A stretch of DNA of 64,000 nucleotides from an uncultured Hyphomicrobiales bacterium (lineage in GTDB: Bacteria > Pseudomonadota > Alphaproteobacteria > Rhizobiales > Xanthobacteraceae), in assembly GCA_903929045.1 (NCBI GenBank), contig CAIYTE010000160.1, positions 1 through 64,000 on the forward strand, in the 5' to 3' direction. This document shows positions 54,448 to 63,126 of the stretch, piece after piece; position 1 is the stretch's first letter; each line of letters begins with the position of its first letter. The position numbers and the translations under genes were made by a program. The notes below the pieces were generated by a model. It was not told where the DNA came from, did not search any database, and saw only the letters and a program-made list of their open reading frames with translations.

Positions 54448-56289
54448 ATGGCTGCTGCAAACGGCAAATCAAACGGCTCGGCCGCCCCCGGAATCGGCGG
54501 CAAGGCCTATCCGATCGAAGACCACCACTATGACGTCATCGTCGTCGGCGCCGGCGGCTCTGGCCTGCGTGCGGTCGTCGGCTGCTCGGAGTCGGGCCTG
54601 CGGACGGCGTGCATCTCCAAGGTGTTTCCGACCCGCTCGCATACGGTCGCGGCGCAAGGCGGTATTGCCGCCGCGCTCGGCAATATGAGCGAGGACTCCT
54701 GGAAGTGGCATATGTACGACACGGTCAAGGGCGCCGACTGGCTCGGCGACCAGGACTCGATCGAATATCTCTGCCGTAACGCGCCGCAGGCCGTCTACGA
54801 ACTCGAACACTGGGGCATGCCGTTCTCGCGCCGCGAGGAAGACGGCAAGATCTATCAGCGCCCGTTCGGTGGTATGACCACGCATTACGGCAAGGGGACC
54901 GCGCAACGCACCTGCGCTGCGGCCGACCGCACCGGTCACGCCATGCTGCACACCATGTACGGCCAAGCGCTCAAGCATAACGCCGAGTTCTACATCGAAT
55001 ATTTCGCTATCGACCTGATCATGGACGAGACCGGCCGCTGCCGCGGCGTGGTCGCGCTCAACATGGACGACGGCACGATCCACCGCTTCACCGGCAATAT
55101 GGTGATCCTGGCGACCGGCGGTTACGGCCGCGCCTACTTCTCCTGCACCTCGGCGCATATCTGCACCGGCGACGGTGGCGGCATGGTGCTGCGCGCCGGC
55201 CTGCCGCTGCAAGACATGGAGTTCGTGCAATTCCATCCGACCGGCATTTATCCTGCGGGCTGCCTGATCACCGAAGGTTCGCGCGGCGAAGGCGGTTACC
55301 TCACCAACTCCGAAGGCGAGCGCTTCATGGAGCGCTACGCGCCGTCGGCGAAGGATCTCGCCTCGCGCGACGTCGTTTCGCGTTCGATGACGCTGGAAAT
55401 TCGCGAAGGCCGCGGCGTCGGCAAGAACAAGGATCACATCTTCCTGCACCTCGATCATCTCGATCCGAAGGTGCTGCACGAACGCCTGCCCGGCATCAGC
55501 GACACCGCGCGTATTTTCGCCGGCGTCGACGTGACCCGCGAACCGATCCCGGTGCTGCCGACCGTGCACTACAACATGGGCGGCATTGCCACGAACTATC
55601 ACGGCGAAGCCGTCACCAAGCGCGACGGCAATCCGGACAGCGTCATTCCGGGCCTGATGGCGCTCGGCGAAGCCGGCTGCGTCTCGGTGCACGGCGCCAA
55701 CCGCCTCGGCTCGAATTCGCTGATCGATCTCGTCGTGTTCGGGCGCGCTGCCGCCATGCGCTGCGCCGAAATTCTCACACCCGGCGAGAAGCAATCGCCC
55801 CTGCCGGCCGACTCCGCCGATCTCGCGCTGTCGCGTCTCGACAAGTTCCGCAACGCCTCTGGCGGCACGCCGACCGCCGAACTGCGTCTCAAGATGCAGC
55901 GCGTGATGCAGAACAACTGCGCGGTGTTCCGCACCGGTGAAGTGCTCGAAGAAGGCCAGAAGCTAATCCACGAAGTCCATGACGGCATGCCGGACCTCAA
56001 GGTCTCGGACCGCTCGCTGATCTGGAATTCGGATCTCATCGAGACGCTCGAACTGGACAACCTAATCGGCCAGGCCGTCGTCACGATGGAATCGGCCGCG
56101 AACCGCGAAGAAAGCCGCGGCGGTCACGCCCGCGAGGACTTCCCGGACCGCGACGATGTCAACTGGATGAAGCACACGCTAGCGTGGATGGACGACAAGG
56201 GCGCGGTGAAGATCGACTATCGCCCGGTCCACACCAACACCCTCACCAACGAAGTCTCGTATATCGAACCCAAAGCGCGCGTTTACTAA
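54448..56289 (+). CDS. sdhA: Succinate dehydrogenase flavoprotein subunit
   Basis: This 613-residue enzyme oxidises succinate to fumarate. FAD motif [18 protein letters not shown] (about 28-45), covalent FAD site His65 in [10 protein letters not shown], substrate residues [22 protein letters not shown] and [10 protein letters not shown] are all present, unlike the variant at 35088. ATG 54448 follows a poor ribosome site but is only 2 bp after sdhD. The C-terminus [15 protein letters not shown] is typical. It forms complex II with SdhB, C and D. Confidence 0.97.
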   Translation: MAAANGKSNGSAAPGIGGKAYPIEDHHYDVIVVGAGGSGLRAVVGCSESGLRTACISKVFPTRSHTVAAQGGIAAALGNMSEDSWKWHMYDTVKGADWLGDQDSIEYLCRNAPQAVYELEHWGMPFSRREEDGKIYQRPFGGMTTHYGKGTAQRTCAAADRTGHAMLHTMYGQALKHNAEFYIEYFAIDLIMDETGRCRGVVALNMDDGTIHRFTGNMVILATGGYGRAYFSCTSAHICTGDGGGMVLRAGLPLQDMEFVQFHPTGIYPAGCLITEGSRGEGGYLTNSEGERFMERYAPSAKDLASRDVVSRSMTLEIREGRGVGKNKDHIFLHLDHLDPKVLHERLPGISDTARIFAGVDVTREPIPVLPTVHYNMGGIATNYHGEAVTKRDGNPDSVIPGLMALGEAGCVSVHGANRLGSNSLIDLVVFGRAAAMRCAEILTPGEKQSPLPADSADLALSRLDKFRNASGGTPTAELRLKMQRVMQNNCAVFRTGEVLEEGQKLIHEVHDGMPDLKVSDRSLIWNSDLIETLELDNLIGQAVVTMESAANREESRGGHAREDFPDRDDVNWMKHTLAWMDDKGAVKIDYRPVHTNTLTNEVSYIEPKARVY

Positions 56290-56316
56290 GCGCTGCTGCA
56301 AACCGCGGATCGCGAA

Positions 56317-57096
56317 ATGGTCGAAATCACGCTGCCAAAGAACTCCAAGGTCGTCGAAGGCAAGACCTGGCCGCGCACGTCGCATGCGACGCACGTCACC
56401 GAGTTCAAGGTCTATCGTTGGAACCCGGATGACGGCCAGAACCCGCACGTCGACACCTACACCGTCAACCGCGACGACTGCGGCCCGATGGTTCTCGACG
56501 CGCTGATCTGGATCAAGAACAACATCGACCCGACGCTGACCTTCCGCCGCTCCTGTCGCGAAGGCGTCTGCGGTTCCTGCGCGATGAACATCGACGGCAC
56601 CAATACGCTCGCCTGCACCAAGGCGATCGACGACAACAAGGCGCCGGTAAAAATCTACCCGCTGCCGCATCAGCCGGTGGTCAAGGACCTGGTGCCGGAC
56701 CTGAAGAATTTCTACGCGCAGTACGCCTCGATCGAGCCGTGGTTGCACACCACGACGGCGACGCCCGAGAAGGAATGGAAGCAGAGCCACGAGGACCGCT
56801 CTAAGCTCGACGGCATGTACGAGTGCATTCTCTGCGCCTGCTGCTCAACCTCGTGCCCGAGCTACTGGTGGAATTCGGACCGCTATCTCGGCCCCGCCGC
56901 ACTGCTGCAGGCCAATCGCTGGGTCCAGGACAGCCGCGACGAAGCGACTGGTGAACGCCTCGACAATCTCGAGGATCCGTTCCGCCTGTATCGCTGCCAT
57001 ACCATCATGAACTGCTCCAAGGCCTGCCCGAAGGGGCTCAACCCGGCCAAGGAAATCGCCACGCTGAAAAAGGCGCTGGTCGACCGGCAGCTTTAA
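56317..57096 (+). CDS. sdhB: Succinate dehydrogenase iron-sulfur subunit
   Basis: This 259-residue protein has the [2Fe-2S] motif CREGVCGSC with a distal Cys in NTLACTKA, and [4Fe-4S] and [3Fe-4S] motifs [12 protein letters not shown] and [17 protein letters not shown]. It carries electrons from SdhA to ubiquinone. Start ATG 56317 lies 27 bp downstream of sdhA. A GC-rich hairpin with a weak U-tail follows the gene at 57121. It closes the sdhCDAB operon. Confidence 0.97.
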   Translation: MVEITLPKNSKVVEGKTWPRTSHATHVTEFKVYRWNPDDGQNPHVDTYTVNRDDCGPMVLDALIWIKNNIDPTLTFRRSCREGVCGSCAMNIDGTNTLACTKAIDDNKAPVKIYPLPHQPVVKDLVPDLKNFYAQYASIEPWLHTTTATPEKEWKQSHEDRSKLDGMYECILCACCSTSCPSYWWNSDRYLGPAALLQANRWVQDSRDEATGERLDNLEDPFRLYRCHTIMNCSKACPKGLNPAKEIATLKKALVDRQL

Positions 57097-57120
57097 GCCG
57101 CACCCCTATTCGCGATTTTG

Positions 57121-57152
57121 GGCCGCAGAACCGCTAGCGCGGGGCTGCGGCC
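57121..57152 (+). terminator. Possible terminator after sdhB
   Basis: GGCCGCAG 57121-57128 pairs with CTGCGGCC 57145-57152 across a 16-base loop, followed by TTAATTAT. The U-tract is weak, so this is only a candidate terminator. Confidence 0.4.
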
Positions 57153-57189
57153 TTAATTATGGTCGCGCATCAAAACCTGGAGAATTTCA

Positions 57190-58176
57190 ATGAAGTGCGG
57201 CTCTCTTCGCCGCCGCGGCCTGTTGCTCGCGGCTTTTTCCCTCTTGATCGCTGCGGTGGCCGTTCAGCCCGCCCGCGCGGAATACCCTGACCGGCCCGTC
57301 AAGATCGTGCTGCCGCTCGGCCCCGGCGGCGTCGGCGACATCAGCGCCCGCATCCTTGCCGACAAGCTCGGCGAGAAACTCGGCCAGCGTTTCATCATCG
57401 AGAACATGCCGGGCGTCGCCGGCATTTCCGCAATGCGGTCCGTGATCTCGCAGCCAAATGACGGCTACACTTTGATGCTCAACACCGGCGGCATCGCTTC
57501 CTCAATGCCGCTGTTCAACAAATTTCCGGTGGAAGTCCTCAAGGATCTGGAACCGGTCTCCTCCGTCGGCTTCTTCGACTGCCTGCTCGTGACCAGCGAT
57601 CAGTCGGGCTACAAAACGCTCGGCGAGTTCATCGCCGCTGCTAAGGCCAACCCCGGCAAGCTCAACATCGGCACCATCAGCGCCGGTGGCGCGCAGAACC
57701 TGACGGCCAACTATTTCAAGCAGGCCGCCGGCATCGACGTGGTCATCATTCCGTTCAAGACGACGCCGGAAACCATCATCGCGCTCATGCGCAATGACGT
57801 GCAGATGGTTGTCGAATTCTACGCCGGCCTTTCGGGCAATCTGAACGACGGCAAGCTGAAGCCGCTTGCCTGGGCCGGGTCGCAACCCTCGCCGGCCCTG
57901 CCCAACCTCAAGACCGCGGATGCGCAGGGCGTGAAGAATTTCGACGCCGTGTCGTGGAATGCCATCTACGCCAAGACCGGCACGCCGCCCGCGATTATCG
58001 CCACGCTCAACAAGGCGATCGGCGAAGTGATCGCCGACCCGGTCGTGAAGAAGAAGTTCCTGGATCTCGGCGTCGACGCCAAGGCCAGCACCCCCGCCGA
58101 GATCGACGCCAAGATGCGCAGCGACATCCAGAAATGGGCCAAGGTCATCGACGGCGCCGGCATTCCCAAGCAATAA
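57190..58176 (+). CDS. Bug/TctC-family tripartite-type binding protein
   Basis: This 328-residue protein has a signal peptide cut near ARAEYPD (about 30), then DRPVKIVLPLGPGGVGDIS, FIIENMPGVAGISAM and the C-terminal block AIYAKTGTPPAIIATL then LNKAIGEVIADPVVK typical of Bug proteins. These periplasmic receptors bind organic acids or other ligands, usually for TctAB-type transporters. No tctAB genes are near, as is often the case. A promoter upstream was not identified. It lies just after sdhB on the same strand. Confidence 0.9.
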   Translation: MKCGSLRRRGLLLAAFSLLIAAVAVQPARAEYPDRPVKIVLPLGPGGVGDISARILADKLGEKLGQRFIIENMPGVAGISAMRSVISQPNDGYTLMLNTGGIASSMPLFNKFPVEVLKDLEPVSSVGFFDCLLVTSDQSGYKTLGEFIAAAKANPGKLNIGTISAGGAQNLTANYFKQAAGIDVVIIPFKTTPETIIALMRNDVQMVVEFYAGLSGNLNDGKLKPLAWAGSQPSPALPNLKTADAQGVKNFDAVSWNAIYAKTGTPPAIIATLNKAIGEVIADPVVKKKFLDLGVDAKASTPAEIDAKMRSDIQKWAKVIDGAGIPKQ

Positions 58177-58248
58177 GCGTTTGCCGAACTAGTCTCGCTT
58201 TATCGCAAGTGATACCGGGCGCCGCGCGCGCCCGGTAAAGTTCCCACC

Positions 58249-58274
58249 GGAACGTTTACAGCCGCCGTCACGTT
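58249..58274 (+). promoter_or_regulatory. EcfG-type general stress promoter, perfect consensus
   Basis: GGAAC 58249-58253 is followed after 17 bp by CGTT 58271-58274, the exact consensus for EcfG-family sigma factors. It is 35 bp upstream of ATG 58309, a normal leader length. The gene it serves is a stress-type flavin protein, which strengthens the match. Confidence 0.7.
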
Positions 58275-58308
58275 GTCAGCGCGAACAGCCGACAACAGTG
58301 AGGGTGAT

Positions 58309-58794
58309 ATGGCCGACAACGAAACCGATCGCGTTTGGGAACTGATGGAGAAGATGCCGATCTGTATGCTGACCACGTGGGACGGCAACGATCTGCATTC
58401 GCGTCCGATGGACGCGCGGCCGGGCCGCAAGGAAAACCAGATTTATTTTCTGACCGATGTGCGCCAGCACAAAGACGACGACATCGTCCGCTTTCCGAAA
58501 TTGAACATCGGCTTCTCGGACAGCGGCGATCAGAAATTCGTGTCGCTGTCCGGCCGCGCCGAAGTCTCGAACGACCGCGCCAAGATCAAGGAATTGTGGG
58601 AGCCGACCGCCAAGGCATGGTGGGATTCCGCCGACAATCCGAACATCCGCGTATTGAAGGTGACGCCGGTCGAAGCCCAATACTGGGACGGCCCGGGCCG
58701 TGTCGTCAGCATGGTCAAGATGATGGTCGCCGCCGCGACCGGGACCAAGCCGGACCTCGGCGAAAACCGTAAAGTAACGATGGGCGCCCGTTAG
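58309..58794 (+). CDS. Pyridoxamine 5'-phosphate oxidase-like general stress protein
   Basis: A 161-residue product from ATG 58309. Split-barrel flavin-binding fold suggested by DRVWELMEKMPICMLTTWD, DLHSRPMDARP, QIYFLTDVRQHKDDDI and IGFSDSGDQKFVSLSGRAEV. This matches the general stress protein 26 type group. Its activity is unknown. The upstream EcfG-type promoter (58249-58274) supports stress control. It has no operon partner; the next gene starts 65 bp later. Confidence 0.85.
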   Translation: MADNETDRVWELMEKMPICMLTTWDGNDLHSRPMDARPGRKENQIYFLTDVRQHKDDDIVRFPKLNIGFSDSGDQKFVSLSGRAEVSNDRAKIKELWEPTAKAWWDSADNPNIRVLKVTPVEAQYWDGPGRVVSMVKMMVAAATGTKPDLGENRKVTMGAR

Positions 58795-58859
58795 CGGGCC
58801 TCAACTAATACTTGCATAGGTTGTGGCGCTGACGCACTCTAAAGGCCTGTAATTGGCCT

Positions 58860-59984
58860 TTGGGGCGTCTGTTGCGTTGGCGTGGGTGGGGCGTACTCCT
58901 TGTCTGGTTGTGTTCGGCCTGTGCCGGACCCGATGCCGTCGTTCCCTCGCTGACCCTGGGCGAGATCGCCGAAGAAAAGCGGCGGCAGGAAATCGCCCAA
59001 CTCCGCGACTACTTTGCCGAACTGACCAAGCTCAACACCGTCGCCTATCGCGTCACCACCGCCAATCGCGAATTCTGCGAAAAATGGGTGATCCCGCAGC
59101 TCGGGATGTTCGTGGCAACACCACCGAGTCTACCGAGCAAATACCGCAAATTTTCCCGTGAAGCCCTGGGACTGCGTTGGGTGCGGCCCACCGTAATCTC
59201 CATCGTGCCGGACGGGCCCGCCGCCAAGGCCGGCATGAAGGACAAAGACGAGCTGGTTTCGTTCAACGAGTGGAAAGTCCCACCCACCGCGATCACGCGC
59301 TGGATCAATGCCTTCCTCGAAGAAAACGGCGAGGGGCCGATCACGATCGTCGTCAAGCGCGAGGATGAGGACATCACACTCACCGTGACGCCGGTGACGG
59401 GCTGCGCGATTCCAGTGCTTCTTGAGACCAATCCAGAACCGAATGCCTTCACCGACTACACCAAGATCGTAATCCAGACGGGAATTCTCCGCTCAACCCG
59501 AACGGAAGCAGACCTCGCGGTCATTGTCGGGCACGAACTCGCTCACAACACGATGGGGCATTACCACAAGAAACGGATGAATGGTTTGGTGGGCGCGTTT
59601 AGCGGCAGCGTCATCGACGGCGGATTTTTACTTGGAGGCATTTCAACAGGCGGCGCTTTCTCCGGCTATCTCGAAACCGCCGGCATGAATGCCTTTAGCG
59701 TCGCTTTTGAACTCGAAGCCGACTATGTCGGCTCCTACTACGCCGCACGCGCCGGATACGATGTCTCTGGTGCGGAAGAAGTCTGGCAACGCATGTCTCT
59801 TGAAAATCCTTCATCAATTCGTAAAGACCCGACGCATCCGACGACTCCGGTGCGCTACCTGCAGATGCGCAAGGTAATCGCGGAAATCGCCGAGAAGAAA
59901 GCCAAGAACCTGCCGCTAACGCCGGATCTCAAGAAGAGGGCCGAAGAGTCGCAGATCGCGGCCGGTCATGGCGACATCCGCTAG
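58860..59984 (+). CDS. M48-family metalloprotease with PDZ domain, probable lipoprotein
   Basis: This 374-residue protein has an N-terminal hydrophobic stretch ending LCSACAGP (lipobox-like), a PDZ-like domain (about 110-180: ISIVPDGPAAKAGMKDKDEL) and a peptidase domain with HELAH at about 225-229 and the third metal ligand in ELEADYVG (about 284-291). It should be a periplasmic zinc protease of the M48 (BepA/LoiP-like) group acting on envelope proteins. No ATG is in frame near the start; TTG 58860 is the first candidate and lies within the hairpin AAAGGCC/GGCCTTT at 58841-58861, so the exact start is uncertain. Its stop overlaps the convergent gene. Confidence 0.85.
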   Translation: MGRLLRWRGWGVLLVWLCSACAGPDAVVPSLTLGEIAEEKRRQEIAQLRDYFAELTKLNTVAYRVTTANREFCEKWVIPQLGMFVATPPSLPSKYRKFSREALGLRWVRPTVISIVPDGPAAKAGMKDKDELVSFNEWKVPPTAITRWINAFLEENGEGPITIVVKREDEDITLTVTPVTGCAIPVLLETNPEPNAFTDYTKIVIQTGILRSTRTEADLAVIVGHELAHNTMGHYHKKRMNGLVGAFSGSVIDGGFLLGGISTGGAFSGYLETAGMNAFSVAFELEADYVGSYYAARAGYDVSGAEEVWQRMSLENPSSIRKDPTHPTTPVRYLQMRKVIAEIAEKKAKNLPLTPDLKKRAEESQIAAGHGDIR

Positions 59985-60397
59985 TCGCACTTCTTGGCGA
60001 GACAGACCTTTTCCAGCTCAGGGAACGGCTTGTAGGCCGCCTTGGCGCATTGCTCGAGACCGGTCTCGACCAGTTGATTGAGATGGCCGTTAAAGAACGT
60101 TGCGATCCGCTCCCGGCTGCCGGCGTATTGCCGGTTGAAACGCGGGTTGTATTTGACGCAGACGATGTAGCGCGGATCGCGGCCGCCCGGCGCCACCGTC
60201 AGCATGGGATCGGTGACGAAGGCATCCTTGATATTGGTGGGGTCGTCGACCACCTTGATCAAGGTATCGATGATTTCCTGCCTGTAGTTCGCCGGCAGAA
60301 CATTCGGCTCGGGCTCGATGTCCTTGGGCGGCGTGCAGGCGGCCAGTGCGCCGGCAGCCAAGCCCAGAAACATCAGTGTTTTGACCAAGCCCTGCAT
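59981..60397 (-). CDS. Small lipoprotein of unknown function
   Basis: The product is a 138-residue protein with a lipobox (LAAGALAAC, about 13-21) and a soluble domain beginning PPKDIEPEPNVLPANYRQEI, with TNIKDAFVTDPMLTVAPGGR and ending VCLAKKCD. I do not recognise a family. It starts 14 bp downstream of the argG stop (GGAGG before ATG 60395-60397), so it is probably co-transcribed with argG. It overlaps the M48 protease stop by 4 bp on the opposite strand. Confidence 0.72.
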   Translation of the reverse strand: MQGLVKTLMFLGLAAGALAACTPPKDIEPEPNVLPANYRQEIIDTLIKVVDDPTNIKDAFVTDPMLTVAPGGRDPRYIVCVKYNPRFNRQYAGSRERIATFFNGHLNQLVETGLEQCAKAAYKPFPELEKVCLAKKCD

Positions 60398-60411
60398 CGG
60401 AGCCTCCGCTA

Positions 60412-61653
60412 TCAGTCGCGCTTGAGCGTTTTCCGGCGCTGACCCAGGGTGCGCAGCCGAAGCGCATTGAGCTTGATGAAGCCTTGCGCATCCTTCTGGT
60501 CGTAGGCGCCCTTGTCGTCCTCGAAGGTGACAAGCGTCGAGGAATAGAGCGACGCGGCGCTTTCGCGGCCGGTGACGATAACGTTGCCCTTGTAGAGCTT
60601 GAGCCGCACTTCGCCTTCGACGTTTTCCTGCGACTTGTCGATCAGCGCCTGCAGCATCTCGCGCTCCGGCGAGAACCAGAAGCCGTTGTAGATCAGCTCC
60701 GCATAGCGCGGCATCAGCTCATCCTTGAGATGGCCGGCGCCGCGATCGAGCGTGATCGATTCGATGGCGCGATGTGCCACGAGCAGGATGCTGCCGCCGG
60801 GCGTCTCGTAGACGCCGCGCGACTTCATGCCGACAAAACGGTTTTCGACCAGATCGAGCCGGCCGATGCCGTTGTCGTGACCGTACTTGTTCAGTTCGGT
60901 CAGCAACGCCGCCGGCGACAGGGCCTTGCCGTTGATGCTGACCGCATCCCCCTTCTTGAAGCCGATCGAAATCTCGGTGACCTTGTCGGGCGCATCCATC
61001 GGCGAAATCGTGCGCTGATAGACGATGCTGGGCGCTTCCTTCGCCGGATCTTCCAGCACTTTACCCTCGGACGACGAGTGCAGCAGGTTGGCATCGACCG
61101 AGAACGGCGAGTCGCCTTCCTTGTCCTTGGCGATGGTGATCTGGTGATCGCGCGCGAACTTCAGCAGCTCTTCGCGGCCCTTGAACTCCCATTCGCGCCA
61201 CGGCGCGATGATCTTGATGCCGGGCTCAAGCGCGTAATAGCCGAGCTCGAAGCGAACCTGATCGTTGCCCTTGCCGGTGGCGCCGTGACACACCGCGTCG
61301 GCGCCAACTTTGCGGGCGATGTCGATCTGCGTCTTGGCGATCAGCGGCCGCGCGATCGAGGTACCGAGCAGATACTGGCCCTCATAAACGGTGTTGGCGC
61401 GGAACATCGGGAAAACGAAGTCGCGCACGAACTCTTCGCGCAGGTCTTCGATGAAAATGTTTTCCGGCTTGATGCCGGCGCGCAGCGCCTTCTCGCGCGC
61501 AGGACCCAGCTCTTCGCCCTGGCCGAGGTCGGCGGTGAAGGTCACCACCTCGCAGCCATAGGTGGTCTGCAACCACTTCAGGATGATGGAGGTGTCGAGC
61601 CCGCCGGAATAGGCCAGCACGACTTTCTTGATGGAGCTCTTGGTGTCAGCCAT
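60412..61653 (-). CDS. argG: Argininosuccinate synthase
   Basis: This 413-residue enzyme condenses citrulline and aspartate in arginine synthesis with ATP. The P-loop-like [16 protein letters not shown] (about 12-27) and blocks [37 protein letters not shown] and [18 protein letters not shown] are typical. Length fits the family. Two ribosome-site-free bases separate it from the lipoprotein downstream. It has its own promoter region upstream, about 110 bp before the next gene. Confidence 0.97.
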   Translation of the reverse strand: MADTKSSIKKVVLAYSGGLDTSIILKWLQTTYGCEVVTFTADLGQGEELGPAREKALRAGIKPENIFIEDLREEFVRDFVFPMFRANTVYEGQYLLGTSIARPLIAKTQIDIARKVGADAVCHGATGKGNDQVRFELGYYALEPGIKIIAPWREWEFKGREELLKFARDHQITIAKDKEGDSPFSVDANLLHSSSEGKVLEDPAKEAPSIVYQRTISPMDAPDKVTEISIGFKKGDAVSINGKALSPAALLTELNKYGHDNGIGRLDLVENRFVGMKSRGVYETPGGSILLVAHRAIESITLDRGAGHLKDELMPRYAELIYNGFWFSPEREMLQALIDKSQENVEGEVRLKLYKGNVIVTGRESAASLYSSTLVTFEDDKGAYDQKDAQGFIKLNALRLRTLGQRRKTLKRD

Positions 61654-61767
61654 TGCCGTTGATCCCGCGCCGCCGCACCGGGCCGCGCCCGGATGTCCTT
61701 GTTCCCCGTGTTGAACAAAGGAAGGCGGCCGGGGTCAAGCCCTTAGAATCGGGCCGGTTTTAAGCCC

Positions 61768-62088
61768 TCAGCCGGTGACGTTTTCGTACACGTCCATGTC
61801 GGCGTTGCCCTGCAAAATGGCCCGCCAACCCTGCAGGAAGGTTCGCATCATCGGGTCGCTCGCCACCTTGTGGCGGTTGAGTTCGAGGGCGGCGTGGGAC
61901 TCGTATTCGATCTCGACCAGAATCTGCGCCGGATCGTCGACGTTCTGCAGCACGCGGAAACCGGTGCCGCCGAGCGCGCGGTAAAACGGCGCCGAGGTGC
62001 GGATCAGCGCGATGACCTGCGAGGGCTCACCCAGCGCCCGCATTTTAAGATGCAGCACCCGCCGCAAACCGTCTTTTGTCTCTGCCAC
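61768..62088 (-). CDS. Small protein with dimeric alpha-beta barrel-like features
   Basis: This 106-residue protein contains RRVLHLKMRALGEPSQVIAL and AQILVEIEYESHAALELNRHK, resembling small dimeric alpha-beta barrel (ABM-type) proteins that bind or degrade small molecules. I cannot name the family with confidence. It lies upstream of argG on the same strand and is divergent from the lytic transglycosylase. A GAAGGAGACGCC ribosome site precedes ATG 62086-62088. Confidence 0.6.
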   Translation of the reverse strand: MAETKDGLRRVLHLKMRALGEPSQVIALIRTSAPFYRALGGTGFRVLQNVDDPAQILVEIEYESHAALELNRHKVASDPMMRTFLQGWRAILQGNADMDVYENVTG

Positions 62089-62229
62089 GGGCGTCTCCTT
62101 CAGCCGAATCGCCTTGATGTTAGCAGCCGGACGGACGATCCGGGATTAAGCTTACCACGCGAAGCCTGTGGCGGCGGCGACGGCCTTCGATACCTTGCGC
62201 ACAACCGGGTCATCCAGTTGGGGCATTCC

Positions 62230-63063
62230 ATGTCGAAAATTAACGCCGCTTTCGCCGCCGCGCTTGTCGGCGTCGTCACACTTTCGGCCGCGCCGGCATT
62301 CGCCGCGCAGTGCAATCACAAAGGCGGGTTCGCCGGCTTCCTCGGCGACTTCAAGAAAGAAGCCGCTGCCAAGGGCATCAAGCAGACCGGCCTCGCCGCA
62401 CTCGACGGCCTGACGGTCGACGACAAGGTGCTGGCCGCCGATCGCAACCAGAAGGTCTTCAAGCAGACCTTCGAGGAATTCTCCGGTCGCATGATCAGCA
62501 AGGATCGCATGGTCAAGGGCGCGAAGTTGCTGCAGACGCATGCCGAGACTTTCCGCAAGGTCGAGAAGCAGTACGGCGTTCCCGGCCCGATGATCGTCGC
62601 GGTCTGGGGTCTGGAAACCGACTACGGCGTCAACCAGGGCAAGATGTCCGTGGTGCGCTCGGTCGCGACACTCGCTTATGACTGCCGCCGCACCGACAAG
62701 TTCCAGGGCGAACTGGTGGAAGCGCTCCGCATCGTCGACCGCGGCGACATGGCCGCCGCCGACCTCAAAGGCGACTGGGCCGGTGAAATCGGCCAGACAC
62801 AGTTTCTGCCGTCGTCTTACGTGAAATACGCGGTCACCGCCGACGGCCGCGGCAAGCCGGATCTCGTCCGCAATCAGGACGACGTCATTGCGTCGACCGC
62901 GAATTACTTCAAGAGCCATGGCTGGCAGCGTGGCCAGGGCTGGAATCAGGGTCAGCCGAACTTCGCGGTGATCCAGGAGTGGAACAAAGCGGAGGTCTAC
63001 GCCAAGACCATCGCGCTGTTCGCCGAAAAGCTCGGCGGCACGACCAAGAGCGCCGAGCGGTAA
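62230..63063 (+). CDS. Lytic murein transglycosylase (MltB family)
   Basis: This 277-residue enzyme cuts peptidoglycan glycan strands in the periplasm. Signal peptide cut near FAAQCNH (about 25), then GFAGFLGDFKKEAAAKGI. The catalytic Glu lies in VAVWGLETDYGVNQGK, followed by LKGDWAGEIGQTQFLPSSYVKYA. This matches the GH103 (MltB/SLT_2) family. It lacks the C-terminal peptidoglycan-binding domain found in some members. A terminator follows at 63090. Confidence 0.9.
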   Translation: MSKINAAFAAALVGVVTLSAAPAFAAQCNHKGGFAGFLGDFKKEAAAKGIKQTGLAALDGLTVDDKVLAADRNQKVFKQTFEEFSGRMISKDRMVKGAKLLQTHAETFRKVEKQYGVPGPMIVAVWGLETDYGVNQGKMSVVRSVATLAYDCRRTDKFQGELVEALRIVDRGDMAAADLKGDWAGEIGQTQFLPSSYVKYAVTADGRGKPDLVRNQDDVIASTANYFKSHGWQRGQGWNQGQPNFAVIQEWNKAEVYAKTIALFAEKLGGTTKSAER

Positions 63064-63089
63064 ACGCTCCGCTTAATGCGAAAATAGAA

Positions 63090-63122
63090 ATCGCCGGGCC
63101 GCAACGCCCGGCGATTTTGTTT
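63090..63122. terminator. Bidirectional terminator after transglycosylase
   Basis: ATCGCCGGGC 63090-63099 pairs with GCCCGGCGAT 63106-63115 around CGCAAC. TTTGTTTT follows on the plus strand; on the minus strand the tail is T-rich too. It separates two convergent genes. Confidence 0.9.
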
Positions 63123-63126
63123 TCAG

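Noticed and set aside
58841-58861. AAAGGCC/GGCCTTT hairpin as a terminator of the stress-protein gene
   Set aside because: Only three T residues follow, then GGGG, and the hairpin overlaps the best start of the next gene; too weak to call.
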